Below the pieces are notes generated by a model. The model searched no databases. It had not been told where the DNA came from and saw nothing but the letters and a program-made list of their open reading frames with translations. From Acidobacteriota bacterium (GTDB lineage Bacteria; Acidobacteriota; Terriglobia; Acidiferrales; UBA7541), in assembly GCA_013289955.1 (NCBI GenBank), contig JABCYZ010000005.1, positions 124,001-188,000 on the forward strand: DNA of 64,000 nucleotides, written 5' to 3'. Made by a program: the position numbers and the translations under genes. Positions 1 through 8,602 of the stretch are shown here, in pieces. Each line of letters opens with the position of its first letter. Position 1 is the stretch's first letter.

Positions 1-164
1 TGACGCGTCTGCTCTCTTCGTTTCTCTTCGACGTTGGCCCTAACGACCCGCTGACCTTCGCGCTCGCCACGATCTTCTTGATCCTGGTTTCGCTCATGGC
101 CTGCTACATTCCAGCGCGTCGCGCGACTCGCGTCGACCCCATGGTCGCCCTGCGCTATGAATAA
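1..164 (+). CDS. ABC transporter permease, C-terminal fragment (ADOP/MacB-FtsX type)
   Basis: Only the last 53 codons lie in the window; the gene begins upstream. The visible part holds one hydrophobic helix ([19 protein letters not shown]) followed by the signature tail [17 protein letters not shown]. That tail ends essentially all FtsX/MacB-type permease domains and recurs in the four full-length permeases later in this window. The family exports peptides or lipoproteins, or remodels the envelope, together with a MacB-type ATPase. Acidobacterial members are often encoded alone. The fragment cannot show whether it belongs to a long two-module ADOP protein or a short MacB-like one. Identity of the C-terminal module is clear; function is not. 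Confidence 0.85.
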   Translation, partial: TRLLSSFLFDVGPNDPLTFALATIFLILVSLMACYIPARRATRVDPMVALRYE

Positions 165-242
165 TCAACAGCAGAAAGAAGCGCGCAGGTGTCAGGGGGA
201 ACAGATCCTGCGCGCTTTAGCAGAGGATGGCTGGGACTACGC

Positions 243-941
243 TTACGCCAAGTCAAACAGCAGCACCTCGGCATGGTCGAGGCCCGTCAGCGCAACGGCT
301 TTTTCCGCTGAGATGGCTGCGCCATCGCCCTCTTCGAGCCTCGTGCCGTTGAGTTCGACGCGACCGCGAGCGACCTGCACGTAGGCGTGACGATCGGGTT
401 TGAGCTCATGCTTCACGGCTTCGCCCTTGCCGAGCACCGTAGCGTATAGTTCGTTGTCCTGCCGGATTTGCACGGAACCGTCGCGACCATCCGGCGAAGC
501 CACCAGCCGCAGCTTCCCGCGCTTCTCTTCTTCGCTAAACGTCTTCTGGCCGTAGACCGGCTCGAGGCCCTTCTCTTCCGGAAACATCCAGATTTGCAGC
601 AGGTGCACAGGCTCGGCCTTCGAAGCATTGAACTCACTGTGCGTCACGCCGGAGCCTGCGCTCATGTACTGCACGTCGCCAGGGCGTATGACGGAACCGG
701 TCCCCATGCTATCGCGGTGCTCCAGGGCGCCTTCGAGCACGTAGGTGACGATTTCCATATCGCGGTGCGGGTGCGTCGGAAAGCCCCCGCCCGGCGCGAC
801 GCGGTCATCGTTCAGCACGCGCAGCGTGCGGAACTGCACATGCTTCGGATCGTAATAGTCGGCAAACGAAAACGTGAAATAGGTATCCAGCCAGCCGTGG
901 TTGAAATGTCCGCGGTCCTGGCTTTTGCGGATATCGATCAT
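243..941 (-). CDS. Pirin family protein (cupin, quercetinase-like)
   Basis: A 232-residue two-cupin protein, the size of E. coli YhhW. The N-terminal cupin carries the metal ligands of pirins: PTHPHRDME supplies two His, and GSGVTHSE supplies the third His and the Glu. The motif [16 protein letters not shown] is the pirin hallmark. Family members bind Fe or another metal in the cytoplasm, and some oxidise flavonols such as quercetin. The ATG at 941 was chosen because GGGAGG precedes it at good spacing and the encoded [11 protein letters not shown] matches typical pirin starts; an in-frame ATG lies 120 bp further upstream but would run through the promoter. The gene stands alone, divergent from citrate synthase, and has its own promoter with a palindromic operator. 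Family confidence is high; the substrate is unknown. Confidence 0.92.
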   Translation of the reverse strand: MIDIRKSQDRGHFNHGWLDTYFTFSFADYYDPKHVQFRTLRVLNDDRVAPGGGFPTHPHRDMEIVTYVLEGALEHRDSMGTGSVIRPGDVQYMSAGSGVTHSEFNASKAEPVHLLQIWMFPEEKGLEPVYGQKTFSEEEKRGKLRLVASPDGRDGSVQIRQDNELYATVLGKGEAVKHELKPDRHAYVQVARGRVELNGTRLEEGDGAAISAEKAVALTGLDHAEVLLFDLA

Positions 942-968
942 GGTCCACCTCCCGGGTTTGACAGGGGC

Positions 969-997
969 ATAATACTTGTTATAACAACTATTGTCAA
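969..997 (-). promoter_or_regulatory. Sigma70-type promoter of the pirin gene
   Basis: On the minus strand a perfect -35 box TTGACA (992-997) is followed by a 17-bp spacer and a -10 box TATTAT (969-974). This is near consensus. Transcription would start about 960, giving a leader of roughly 20 nt before the GGGAGG site and the ATG at 941. Confidence 0.8.
971..992. promoter_or_regulatory. Palindromic operator candidate inside the pirin promoter
   Basis: The 12-bp core TTGTTATAACAA (976-987) is a perfect palindrome. It is extended on both sides by AATA and TATT arms with a single non-pairing position each side, so 20 of 22 positions are symmetric. It fills the spacer and overlaps the -10 box, the usual place for a repressor site. 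The AT-rich shape resembles operators of MarR or HxlR/DUF24 regulators, which often control pirin and quinone-stress genes; that link is inference. No regulator of this type is encoded in the window. Confidence 0.6.
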
Positions 998-1160
998 GAG
1001 GTGCATTGCGCCCGCTCTCTTCCCTGACCCGGCCGCCTCCCCTCTTTTCCACATCCTCCACATCTCCTTGGAGTTACAGGTACTTGCGTCCCATTCCCGG
1101 AGGCCTCCCTTTGGTGTAGAGTGGGGAAGTAAGAGGCTTTCGCTGTTTCTGAGGACCGCC

Positions 1161-2501
1161 ATGGATTCCGCGACTACGGCAACGCAAACGAAAAAAGCTG
1201 AGGACGCCTCCGCTTCCCGCGAATCGCTCACCATCACCGACAACCGCAGCGGCAAGAGTTACGAAATCCCCATAAAAAACGGCGCCATCCGGGCCATGGA
1301 CTTGCGACAGATCAAAGTGGATCCCGCCGAATTCGGGATGATGAGCTACGATCCTGCCTACAACAACACGGCCTCCTGCATCAGCAAAATCACCTTCATT
1401 GACGGCGACGCTGGCATCCTGCGCTATCGCGGCTACCCCATCGAGGATCTCGCCGAAAAAAGCACTTATCTCGAAACCGCGTATCTGCTGCTGCACGGCG
1501 AATTACCCACCGCGGCGCAGCTGAAGGAATGGACCTACAGCGTCACGCATCACACCTTCATCCACGAAAGCATCAAGAAGTTCCTCGACGGGTTTCATTA
1601 CGACGCGCATCCGATGGGAATGATGATTTCAACCATCGCGGCGCTTTCGACCTTCTATCACGATGCCAAGGATATTTTTGACGCCGAGTCACGACGCAAA
1701 CAGACCTACCGGCTCGTCGGCAAGATGCCCACGATCGCAGCCTTCTCCTACCGGCATACTCTCGGAATGCCTTTCGTCTATCCCGACAACGAGCTCAGCT
1801 ATCCCGGAAATTTCCTAAATATGCTTTTCCGCACGACCGAGGCGAAGTACCGCCCGAATCCGACGCTCGAGCACGCGCTCGATGTGCTCTTCATTCTCCA
1901 CGCCGATCACGAACAGAACTGTTCGACCAACACCATCCGCGGCGTTGGAAGCTCGCATGTCGATCCCTATTCGGCCACAGCCGCGGCCATCGCCGCGCTG
2001 TACGGCCCGCTCCATGGCGGAGCCAACGAAGAAGTGCTGCACATGCTCCTGGAGATCGGCACGGTTCAAAAAGTTCCGGAATTCATCAAGCGCGTGAAGG
2101 CTGGCGAGGTCAAGCTCATGGGCTTCGGCCACCGCGTTTACAAGCATTACGACCCCCGCGCCCGCATCATCAAGAAAGTGGCATACGAAGTTTTTGAGCT
2201 GATGGGCAAAAATCCGCTGCTCGAGATTGCTCTCGAGTGCGAACGCATCGCTCTCGAAGACGAATACTTCATCAAGCGCAAGCTCTATCCCAACGTGGAC
2301 TTCTACACCGGCCTCATCTACCAGTCCATGGGCTTTCCGATTTCGATGTTCCCGGTGCTTTTTGCGATTCCGCGCACATCCGGCTGGATCGCCCAGTGGC
2401 AAGAGATGCTCCTCGATCCTGAACAGAAAATCGCCCGGCCGCGGCAAATCTATCTTGGCCACGATACGCGTCAGTACGTCCCCATGGACCAGCGGGGCTA
2501 G
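1161..2501 (+). CDS. gltA: Citrate synthase
   Basis: A 446-residue citrate synthase, condensing acetyl-CoA with oxaloacetate in the first step of the TCA cycle. Catalytic and substrate-binding motifs are complete: LHADHEQN (His250), GPLHGGANE (catalytic His285), GFGHRVYK (His324) and PNVDFYTG (catalytic Asp380). The N-terminal region of about 60 residues with the segment GKSYEIPIKNGAIRAMDL matches the longer, type II-like hexameric enzymes. The ATG at 1161 is preceded by GAGG 7 bp upstream; the reading frame stays open far upstream but that part overlaps the pirin gene on the other strand and encodes nothing recognisable. It is monocistronic, divergent from pirin. A 10-bp palindrome GGAGGCCTCC (1099-1108) lies in the leader and could be regulatory. 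Confidence 0.97.
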   Translation: MDSATTATQTKKAEDASASRESLTITDNRSGKSYEIPIKNGAIRAMDLRQIKVDPAEFGMMSYDPAYNNTASCISKITFIDGDAGILRYRGYPIEDLAEKSTYLETAYLLLHGELPTAAQLKEWTYSVTHHTFIHESIKKFLDGFHYDAHPMGMMISTIAALSTFYHDAKDIFDAESRRKQTYRLVGKMPTIAAFSYRHTLGMPFVYPDNELSYPGNFLNMLFRTTEAKYRPNPTLEHALDVLFILHADHEQNCSTNTIRGVGSSHVDPYSATAAAIAALYGPLHGGANEEVLHMLLEIGTVQKVPEFIKRVKAGEVKLMGFGHRVYKHYDPRARIIKKVAYEVFELMGKNPLLEIALECERIALEDEYFIKRKLYPNVDFYTGLIYQSMGFPISMFPVLFAIPRTSGWIAQWQEMLLDPEQKIARPRQIYLGHDTRQYVPMDQRG

Positions 2502-2564
2502 GAACGACCCTCCATCCAAAACCAAAATGGGCACTCATAATACACGTTCTGTATCATCACGATT

Positions 2565-2582
2565 AAGTACCTATAGGTACTT
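2565..2582. promoter_or_regulatory. Perfect 18-bp palindrome upstream of the PilZ gene
   Basis: AAGTACCTATAGGTACTT is fully symmetric and lies 52-69 bp before the PilZ start codon, in an AT-rich island between citrate synthase and PilZ. Position and symmetry suggest a binding site for a dimeric regulator or a promoter-overlapping operator. No poly-T follows, so it is not a good terminator for gltA. Confidence 0.5.
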
Positions 2583-2633
2583 TGTTGCTCCAGAAGCAGG
2601 CCGCGCCACGTATAGTTGACCGAGAGAGGTGGT

Positions 2634-3032
2634 ATGTCACAGACCCCCAATACGACTGGGACTTCGGCGGTGCGCCGCCGCAGCCAGCGTGTGCTGATGC
2701 AAGTCGGCGTCCGCGTTCGCGGAAAGGACTCGCAGGGCCATGCGTTCGATGAAGAAACCGAGACCCTGGCCATCAACGCGCATGGCGCCTTGATCCTGGT
2801 GAACGCGCGTGTGACCAGCGGCAGCAAAATGATCATGCAGCACAAGCGCACGCAGGAAGAACAGGAGTGTCACGTCGTTTTTCTTGGCCCCGTGCGCGGA
2901 GGGAAAGCCGAGATCGGTCTGGAGTTCTCAGAGCCGCGCCCCACCTTCTGGCGCGTCGCGTTTCCTCCCGAGGACTGGTCGTCGAAACATCCGGATGCCC
3001 GTCCGATAACGCTCACCCGCACCGAAAAATAG
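2634..3032 (+). CDS. PilZ domain protein (c-di-GMP receptor candidate)
   Basis: A 132-residue single-domain protein. The arginine-rich RRRSQRV near residues 15-21 corresponds to the RxxxR switch of PilZ domains. The later segment LAINAHGALI sits where the (D/N)xSxxG motif is expected, but Ser is replaced by Ala. A beta-rich core follows (VVFLGPVRGGKAEIGLEFSE), including the GxEF-like strand typical of acidobacterial PilZ proteins. PilZ domains bind c-di-GMP and relay it to motility, polysaccharide or adhesion machinery. The ATG at 2634 follows GAGAGG; an in-frame TTG lies 18 bp upstream. The altered second motif makes c-di-GMP binding plausible but not certain. Confidence 0.75.
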   Translation: MSQTPNTTGTSAVRRRSQRVLMQVGVRVRGKDSQGHAFDEETETLAINAHGALILVNARVTSGSKMIMQHKRTQEEQECHVVFLGPVRGGKAEIGLEFSEPRPTFWRVAFPPEDWSSKHPDARPITLTRTEK

Positions 3033-3224
3033 CGGACACTGTTTCCCGGGCCTCGCACTTATTTTCCCCGCGGGAATCGGCCGTGGCCCGGGCCCCGCAT
3101 CCCTCGCCCCGAGGGTGACATCCTGCGACGGCGCGCCTGCGTCTAAGACTTCGGCAGCAAAGCGGGAATCTCCCGAAGAATTTACTCTTCGAGCGGAATT
3201 CCGTGTAATGCTGCTCCAATCCCC

Positions 3225-4538
3225 ATGTTGACGAACAACGTGTTGCGAAAAATCACGACCTCGCTCTTGCTCATTGTGGTTGTCGCCCTGGGAACGCGCC
3301 TGATCTTCGCCTGGTACGAGGTCCGGCAATTTTCACCGCCGGTTCTGAGCATCGTCCCGTTTCAGACCGAAACCGGCCACATCGCTTACTCCCTTGCCGG
3401 CGGAAAAGGATTTTCTTCGCCTTTTCAGAGGGATACCGGCCCGACCGCCTGGCTCGCCCCGGTCTATCCCTGTCTTCTTGCCGGCATTTTCAGAGTGTTC
3501 GGCATCTACTCGCTCCATTCCTTTTTCGCCGCGCTTGCACTCAATATCCTGTTTTCCGCGGGAGCATGCGTGCCACTTTTCTACGCCGGAAAACGCATCG
3601 CCGGCGTTGGCGCCGCCAGCGCCGCCGCTTGGCTGTGGGCTCTCTTCCCCAACGCCCTAATCATTCCCTTCGAATGGATCTGGGACACCTGCCTGTCCGC
3701 GCTCTTGGTCGCAACTCTCCTGTGGGCCACGCTGGAACTCGGGGAGTCGCGCCGCGTCCGCGCCTGGTGCCTCTACGGACTCTTGTGGGGCTTCGCGCTG
3801 CTCACCAACCCCGCCGTCGCTTTGCTTTTTCCCGTTTTGCTGGGTTGGGCCGCCCATCGCACTCGCATTCGCCGTCCGGCAGCAAACTCGATGCTCCGAC
3901 TGCTGCTCGCCGCTGCAGTCGCTGCTCTCTGTTGTTTGCCCTGGACCATTCGCAACTACGTTCAATTCCACAAGCTCATCCCGCTGCGCTCCAACTTTCC
4001 ATTCGAGCTGTACATCGGCAACAACGAAAACTACGATGACCAGCACAAATCCCGCCCCGGGGCCATCACCCAGGACCGCGAAATCCTGCGCTACGTGCGC
4101 ATGGGCGAGACCGCATTCATGGAAGAAGAAAAAAGAAAAGCTGTCGCGTTTATCGTGGCGCATCCGCGCATCGAGGTCTGGCTCACGGCAGAAAGATTCG
4201 TGGACTTCTGGGTGGGAACGGCCACACCGTTCGCCGCGTTTCGACAAGCCGATTCGCTCTGGCTCCGTTTGATACTGCTGTCGAATGACGCGGCGCCCCT
4301 CGGCGCGCTTTTCGGAATCGCCGTCCTTCTTGCCACGAAAAATGAGTACGCATTACCGACTATCGCCATTCCCTTGATTTTTCCGCTGCTTTACTATGTG
4401 ACGCATACTTCGCTGCGTTATCGCCATCCCATCGATCCCGTCGTGCTTCTTCTCACCGCCATCGGCATGCATGGACTGTGGCGCTGGTTCACCCCGAAGC
4501 GCCCGAGCGCAGCACCGGCCGAAATCTCCAGCTCCTAA
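3225..4538 (+). CDS. GT-C type membrane glycosyltransferase (ArnT/PMT-like)
   Basis: A 437-residue integral membrane protein with about ten hydrophobic segments. It starts with a signal-anchor helix (LLLIVVVALGTRLIFAW), then an extracytoplasmic loop containing TETGHIAYSLAGGKGFSSPF, and alternates further helices. This layout, with the first loop bearing an acidic residue and the G-x-G-F-S segment, fits the GT39/ArnT superfamily, which transfers sugars from polyprenyl-phosphate donors on the periplasmic face. A large soluble loop (about 255-330) contains PFELYIGNNENYD. The acceptor is unknown. It ends convergently with the ABC ATPase, overlapping it by 4 bp. No clear ribosome site precedes the ATG at 3225. 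Confidence 0.75.
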   Translation: MLTNNVLRKITTSLLLIVVVALGTRLIFAWYEVRQFSPPVLSIVPFQTETGHIAYSLAGGKGFSSPFQRDTGPTAWLAPVYPCLLAGIFRVFGIYSLHSFFAALALNILFSAGACVPLFYAGKRIAGVGAASAAAWLWALFPNALIIPFEWIWDTCLSALLVATLLWATLELGESRRVRAWCLYGLLWGFALLTNPAVALLFPVLLGWAAHRTRIRRPAANSMLRLLLAAAVAALCCLPWTIRNYVQFHKLIPLRSNFPFELYIGNNENYDDQHKSRPGAITQDREILRYVRMGETAFMEEEKRKAVAFIVAHPRIEVWLTAERFVDFWVGTATPFAAFRQADSLWLRLILLSNDAAPLGALFGIAVLLATKNEYALPTIAIPLIFPLLYYVTHTSLRYRHPIDPVVLLLTAIGMHGLWRWFTPKRPSAAPAEISSS

Positions 4539-5329
4539 TACAGATGAAAATAGCCGTCCTGTTCGACGAGCCGCACGGGCACGCCAAAGAGCGACGATAA
4601 ATGGTCTGCTGTGAGAATTTCCCGCTTGGAGCCGTCCGCCAGAATCCGCCCCTCTCCTAAAAGCACCACGCGTTCAATTTCAGGAATGATTTCAGCAACA
4701 TGATGAGTGACCAGCAGAATGCCCAGCCCGCTCCGGGCCAGCTCGCGCATCGTATCGCGCAATTGAAATTGCGCCGCGATGTCCAGGGCGTTGCTGGGCT
4801 CATCGAACAGCAGCGTCTCCGGATTGTGGACCAGAGCTCGTGCGATCAGCGTCCGCTTGGCTTCGCCCGATGACATTTGAGAAACGGCGCGCCCGGCGAG
4901 ATGCGCGATTCCCAGCCTCTCAAGCGTGGCATCCGCGCGGGCCAGATGGTCAGGGTCAGGATGATGGTGCGGAAAGATGCGCGTACTGCTGAAAAATCCG
5001 GAAAGCACCACGTCGCGACCGGTGGCGTCCGTGGTGCAGGAAGCCAGCAGATCCGGCGAAACGATCCCCAGCAGCGAACGCAGCTCGAATATATTCCAGC
5101 GTTCGCGCCCGAGAATCGAAATCGAGGATCCTTCGCGTGCCACGGGATAACACTCGCGCGTAATGGTCTTAATCAGCGTGGATTTGCCGCATCCATTGGG
5201 TCCGAGGATGCAAACGTGTTCGCCGGCACCGATGCGAAGCGAAACGCCATCGAGCGCCGGCCGTCCGGCGGACTCTCCGCGCACGACGGTGACGTCGTCG
5301 AGGGCCAGGAGTGGCGGCGGCGTGGTCAT
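4535..5329 (-). CDS. ABC transporter ATP-binding protein, orphan
   Basis: A 264-residue ABC ATPase with all nucleotide-binding motifs: Walker A GPNGCGKST, Walker B ETLLFDEPSNALD, H-loop LLVTHH, and a signature motif at MSSGEAKR. The signature deviates from LSGGQ, as in the ModF/YlmA-like branch of cytoplasmic or metal-related ATPases. ARALVHNPETLLFDEPS is characteristic. No permease or substrate-binding gene adjoins; the partner could be elsewhere or the protein could act without one. The start at 5329 gives MTTPPPLLALDDV, a normal beginning. The gene ends inside the stop of the convergent glycosyltransferase. Substrate cannot be inferred. Confidence 0.88.
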   Translation of the reverse strand: MTTPPPLLALDDVTVVRGESAGRPALDGVSLRIGAGEHVCILGPNGCGKSTLIKTITRECYPVAREGSSISILGRERWNIFELRSLLGIVSPDLLASCTTDATGRDVVLSGFFSSTRIFPHHHPDPDHLARADATLERLGIAHLAGRAVSQMSSGEAKRTLIARALVHNPETLLFDEPSNALDIAAQFQLRDTMRELARSGLGILLVTHHVAEIIPEIERVVLLGEGRILADGSKREILTADHLSSLFGVPVRLVEQDGYFHLY

Positions 5330-5533
5330 TTCGGATTCATGGAAAACGGGAACTATATCCTAAACAAGCGGAAATAAGAGAGAAGGGACCAAGAAAAACG
5401 CAAGGCGGTTTTGTTGCCGGTACACGCGCGCAACTACCGAAGAAGCGGTTTTGAGCTGACTGGCACTCCGTACAGGTAACTGATAAAACGTTAAAGTGAG
5501 CGGAAATCCAAAACCTATTGGCGGAGCATCATA

Positions 5534-6658
5534 ATGGGCTGGATGGCGGTGATTATGCCTAGATACAAAGCCAATATGGCATGGCTAGGGTTAAGTGCCC
5601 TGTTTTGGAACTTTCCAGCCATGGCTTTGGCTCAGTCTCAAGACCCGCCCGTCTCCGCTGGAGCCGATTCGAGCCTCCCCGGCCCGCTGCCCATCGGGAC
5701 TTCCGCGCGCGGGCGTTTACCCGAACCCAAGTCGCTTGGCAGCATCAGCGGCATTGTTCTGGATGCAACGGGAGCCCTCGTGGCCGGAGCCAGCGTGAAG
5801 CTCACACGGGAAGATGCCACCTCAATCCTGGAAGTGGCGTCCAATGAAGATGGACGGTTTTCCTTTGCCAACATCGCTCCCGGACGGTTCCTTCTCACCA
5901 TTACGTTGGCTGGTTTCGCGGCGCAAACATTCTCAGGAGTTCTAAATGCAGGAGAAGTTTACACCGTCCCCGAAACGTCCCTGACTATTGCCACCGCCGT
6001 CACCGAGGTTCGCGTCGTTCCGAACCTCACCGCCGAAGCGCAACTGGAGATCCGCGAACAAGAGAAGCAGCGCGTGCTCGGCGTCATTCCCAATTTTTAT
6101 GTCAGCTATGTCCCTAACGCGGCTCCTCTCACACCGAAACAAAAGTTCGAACTTGCATGGAAGACGACCGTGGATCCTGTCACCTTCGGGCTGAATGGAG
6201 CCATCGCGGGCATTCAGCAGGCGCAGAATGATTTCCCTGGATATGGACAGGGTGCACAAGGTTTTCTGAAACGCTACGGCGCCTCTTATGCGGACCTTGC
6301 CACAGAAACGTTCATCGGCGGCGCCATACTGCCGTCGCTCCTCAAACAGGATCCGCGCTATTTCTACAAGGGAAGCGGCAGCAAGCGTTCGCGCTTTCTC
6401 TATGCGATTGCCAATGCCGTGATTTGCAAAGGCGATGATGGACGCTGGCAGGCGAATTACTCCGGTATCCTCGGAAGCATCGCCGCAGGCGGTATCTCGA
6501 ACCTCTACTATCCGGCGCAGGACCGCAACGGAGCGGCATTGACGTTTGAAAATGCGCTTATCGAAGTTGGCGAGACTGCCGCAGCCAATCTGCTTCAAGA
6601 ATTTGTTGTCCGAAGACTGACGCCAGGCGCTTCCACCCACCAACCGGTCGAACCCTAA
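5534..6658 (+). CDS. Envelope protein with carboxypeptidase-regulatory-like domain
   Basis: A 374-residue exported protein. A signal peptide occupies about residues 15-34 (MAWLGLSALFWNFPAMALAQ). Residues about 68-150 form a CarboxypepD_reg beta-sandwich: GSISGIVLDATGALVAGASVKL...EDGRFSFANIAPGRFLLTITLAGF. The remaining 220 residues contain LTPKQKFELAWKTTVDPVTFGLNGAIAGIQQA and a C-terminal region with YFYKGSGSKRSRFLYAIANAV, which I recognise as a recurring acidobacterial arrangement of unknown role. Acidobacteria have many TonB-type and surface proteins with this N-terminal module. GGAG 8 bp upstream supports the ATG at 5534. Monocistronic. Likely outer-membrane or periplasmic; function unknown. 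Confidence 0.75.
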   Translation: MGWMAVIMPRYKANMAWLGLSALFWNFPAMALAQSQDPPVSAGADSSLPGPLPIGTSARGRLPEPKSLGSISGIVLDATGALVAGASVKLTREDATSILEVASNEDGRFSFANIAPGRFLLTITLAGFAAQTFSGVLNAGEVYTVPETSLTIATAVTEVRVVPNLTAEAQLEIREQEKQRVLGVIPNFYVSYVPNAAPLTPKQKFELAWKTTVDPVTFGLNGAIAGIQQAQNDFPGYGQGAQGFLKRYGASYADLATETFIGGAILPSLLKQDPRYFYKGSGSKRSRFLYAIANAVICKGDDGRWQANYSGILGSIAAGGISNLYYPAQDRNGAALTFENALIEVGETAAANLLQEFVVRRLTPGASTHQPVEP

Positions 6659-7039
6659 AAGAGAGCCGGCCAGAAACGGCCGCGCGGCGAAGCAGGGGCT
6701 CGCTTGCCTCTAGAGAAGAGACAACGCTGGAGATGTGAAAACTCTCATCGCAAGAATCTGGCGCAATACCCCTTGAGGCACAGACGCGAATTCCGGAGTC
6801 CAGCTGTCCAATACAGGACAGTTTTCGGGTTTGCTCCGTGCCAGAGTTTCTGAGATGTCGATGCCTTTGGCGGGAAGAGTCATCCTGCTGGCCGTTCTCG
6901 CACCGCCGGCGGGTTCGTGGATCATCAAAAATATCGAGGAGTCGAACCGGAATGCCGGTACCAGAGTGCTGCCGTCGGCGCTCCTGCCCCGCATGTCCGG
7001 ATGCTGTAACCGGGCAGCGCGAAATGCGGAGCAAGGACG
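6659..7039 (+). other. Intergenic stretch, no supported gene
   Basis: About 380 bp between the envelope protein and the multicopper oxidase. Short open frames exist on the plus strand (for example 6831-7043) but have no recognisable motif, no good ribosome site, and run into the oxidase start. A very long minus-strand frame crosses this region and the oxidase; it is judged an antisense artefact. A short GGCC-rich hairpin lies near 6667-6684. Confidence 0.4.
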
Positions 7040-8497
7040 ATGAAGCGTACCCGGCGCGAGATGCTGGCCGTCGGAGCTACGACGCTTTTGGCTGCGGCTG
7101 CCGGACGAAACGGCCTGCATTTCGGAAGCGGCGAAATTCCGGAAGATTTGGCGAAGTGGAAATTTTCGAAGCCTCTGCGCGTTCCCCCGGTACTTAGTCC
7201 CGTTCGAATCGACGCGAAAACCGACTACTACGAGATCACGCAAAAAGAAGCGGACGTGGAACTCCTGCCGGAGTTGCACACGCGGATCTGGGGCTACGAA
7301 GGGATGTTCCCCGGGCCGACCATCAAGGCGCGCCGGGGCCGGCGAACAATCGTGCGCCAAACGAATCAACTGCCGCATAAAACGGTGGTGCACTTGCACG
7401 GCGGCGTGACGGAAACAGACTCCGACGGCTTTCCGACCGACATGATCATGCCGGGCGAATCGAGATCGTATGTGTATTCGAACGAAGGCCGGGGCGCAAC
7501 GCTTTGGTACCACGATCATGCCATGGATCGCACAGCACAGAACCTGTACATGGGGCTTGCCGGGCTGTACATCATTGAGGATGAGAGCGAGGCCGGCCTG
7601 GGACTGCCAGTCGCCGAATACGACGTTCCGCTGATTCTTCAGGACCGCTCCTTTGGCCCGGACGGCAACTTTGTTTATCATGCGGGGCGAGGCGGGCGGA
7701 TGGGCGCGCACGGAACCGTGGTGCTCGTCAACGGCGTACCCTGGCCGCGCTTTGCGGTAGCCAGGCGGAAGTATCGCTTCCGTATACTGAACGCATCGAA
7801 CGCCACCGTTTTCGAGCCTGCGCTTCAGAATGGACGGCCGCTGATTCAGATTGCCACGGACGGCGGGTTGCTTCCGATGCCGATCGAGTGCCAAAGTATC
7901 CCTCTCGCGATGGCGGAGAGAACAGACGTGGTCGCCGATTTTTCGGAATATCCGATTGGCACGCAGATCGTTTTGAGCAACCTCAGCGGAAAAGGCCCGC
8001 AAAGCGAAATCATGCGATTCGAGGTCGCGCGCGATGGGCCCGTTGAAAATCCAATTCCCCAAAAGCTCAGCAACATGGAACCGCTCGACCCGAAACTTGC
8101 CGCGCGGACACGGATCTTTGAATTTGGAATCTCCGTCGAGTTTAAAATTCCACCGCTCACCTGGACGATCAATGGCAAAGAATTCAATCCCAAGGCGAGC
8201 CTGGCGCAAGTGGAGTACGGGCAGGTCGAGATCTGGCATCTCAAGAACCGAAAGTTTGGCTCCCTCGAGATGATCCATCCCGTGCACATCCATTTGATCA
8301 ATTTCCAGATTCTTGAACGGAACGGGGAAGCGCCGAAACCGTGGGAGCGGGGCTGGAAAGACACTGTTTCGCTGGACAACGGCGAAGAGGTGAAGCTCAT
8401 CATGAAGTTCGACGGCTACCGTGGCCGCTATCTGATGCACTGCCACAATCTAGAGCATGAGGATCACAGCATGATGGCGCGGTTCGACGTCATCTAA
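7040..8497 (+). CDS. Multicopper oxidase, Tat-exported (CotA/bilirubin oxidase-like)
   Basis: A 485-residue three-cupredoxin oxidase. All copper-ligand motifs are present: HLHG (118-121), WYHDH (156-160), HPVHIH (413-418) and HCHNLEHEDHSM (467-478), whose terminal Met478 is the axial type-1 copper ligand. These enzymes oxidise phenolics, bilirubin, Mn(II) or Cu(I) with reduction of oxygen to water. The N-terminus MKRTRREMLAVGATTLLAAAAG has paired arginines and a hydrophobic stretch, a Tat signal, as expected for a protein folded around copper before export. AAGGAC precedes the ATG. It lacks an extra Met-rich loop typical of CueO, so laccase or bilirubin oxidase-like use is more likely than copper resistance. 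Stand-alone gene. Confidence 0.93.
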   Translation: MKRTRREMLAVGATTLLAAAAGRNGLHFGSGEIPEDLAKWKFSKPLRVPPVLSPVRIDAKTDYYEITQKEADVELLPELHTRIWGYEGMFPGPTIKARRGRRTIVRQTNQLPHKTVVHLHGGVTETDSDGFPTDMIMPGESRSYVYSNEGRGATLWYHDHAMDRTAQNLYMGLAGLYIIEDESEAGLGLPVAEYDVPLILQDRSFGPDGNFVYHAGRGGRMGAHGTVVLVNGVPWPRFAVARRKYRFRILNASNATVFEPALQNGRPLIQIATDGGLLPMPIECQSIPLAMAERTDVVADFSEYPIGTQIVLSNLSGKGPQSEIMRFEVARDGPVENPIPQKLSNMEPLDPKLAARTRIFEFGISVEFKIPPLTWTINGKEFNPKASLAQVEYGQVEIWHLKNRKFGSLEMIHPVHIHLINFQILERNGEAPKPWERGWKDTVSLDNGEEVKLIMKFDGYRGRYLMHCHNLEHEDHSMMARFDVI

Positions 8498-8560
8498 CCA
8501 TTCTTCGAACGGCATTGGATGCCCGGGAGGGCTTCGAGCGGATTGCCTCTCTAGCCTCAT

Positions 8561-8602
8561 CAAAAATAAAAAGGAGGTGAAAACCGCAGGGTTCTCACCT
8601 CC
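8561..8602 (-). terminator. Strong intrinsic terminator, minus strand
   Basis: The arms 8573-8585 and 8590-8602 pair at 12 of 13 positions (GGAGGTGA-type stem, GCAG loop). On the minus strand the stem is followed directly by TTTTTATTTTT (8561-8572 complement). It would end transcripts coming from the right, 206 bp beyond the stop of the histidine kinase gene, or end a separate short transcript. Confidence 0.75.

Noticed and set aside
6710..8446. Minus-strand open frame of 578 codons opposite the multicopper oxidase
   Set aside because: The plus strand has every copper-ligand motif; the antisense product is rich in Arg/His/Pro without domains. Long antisense frames are expected at this GC content.
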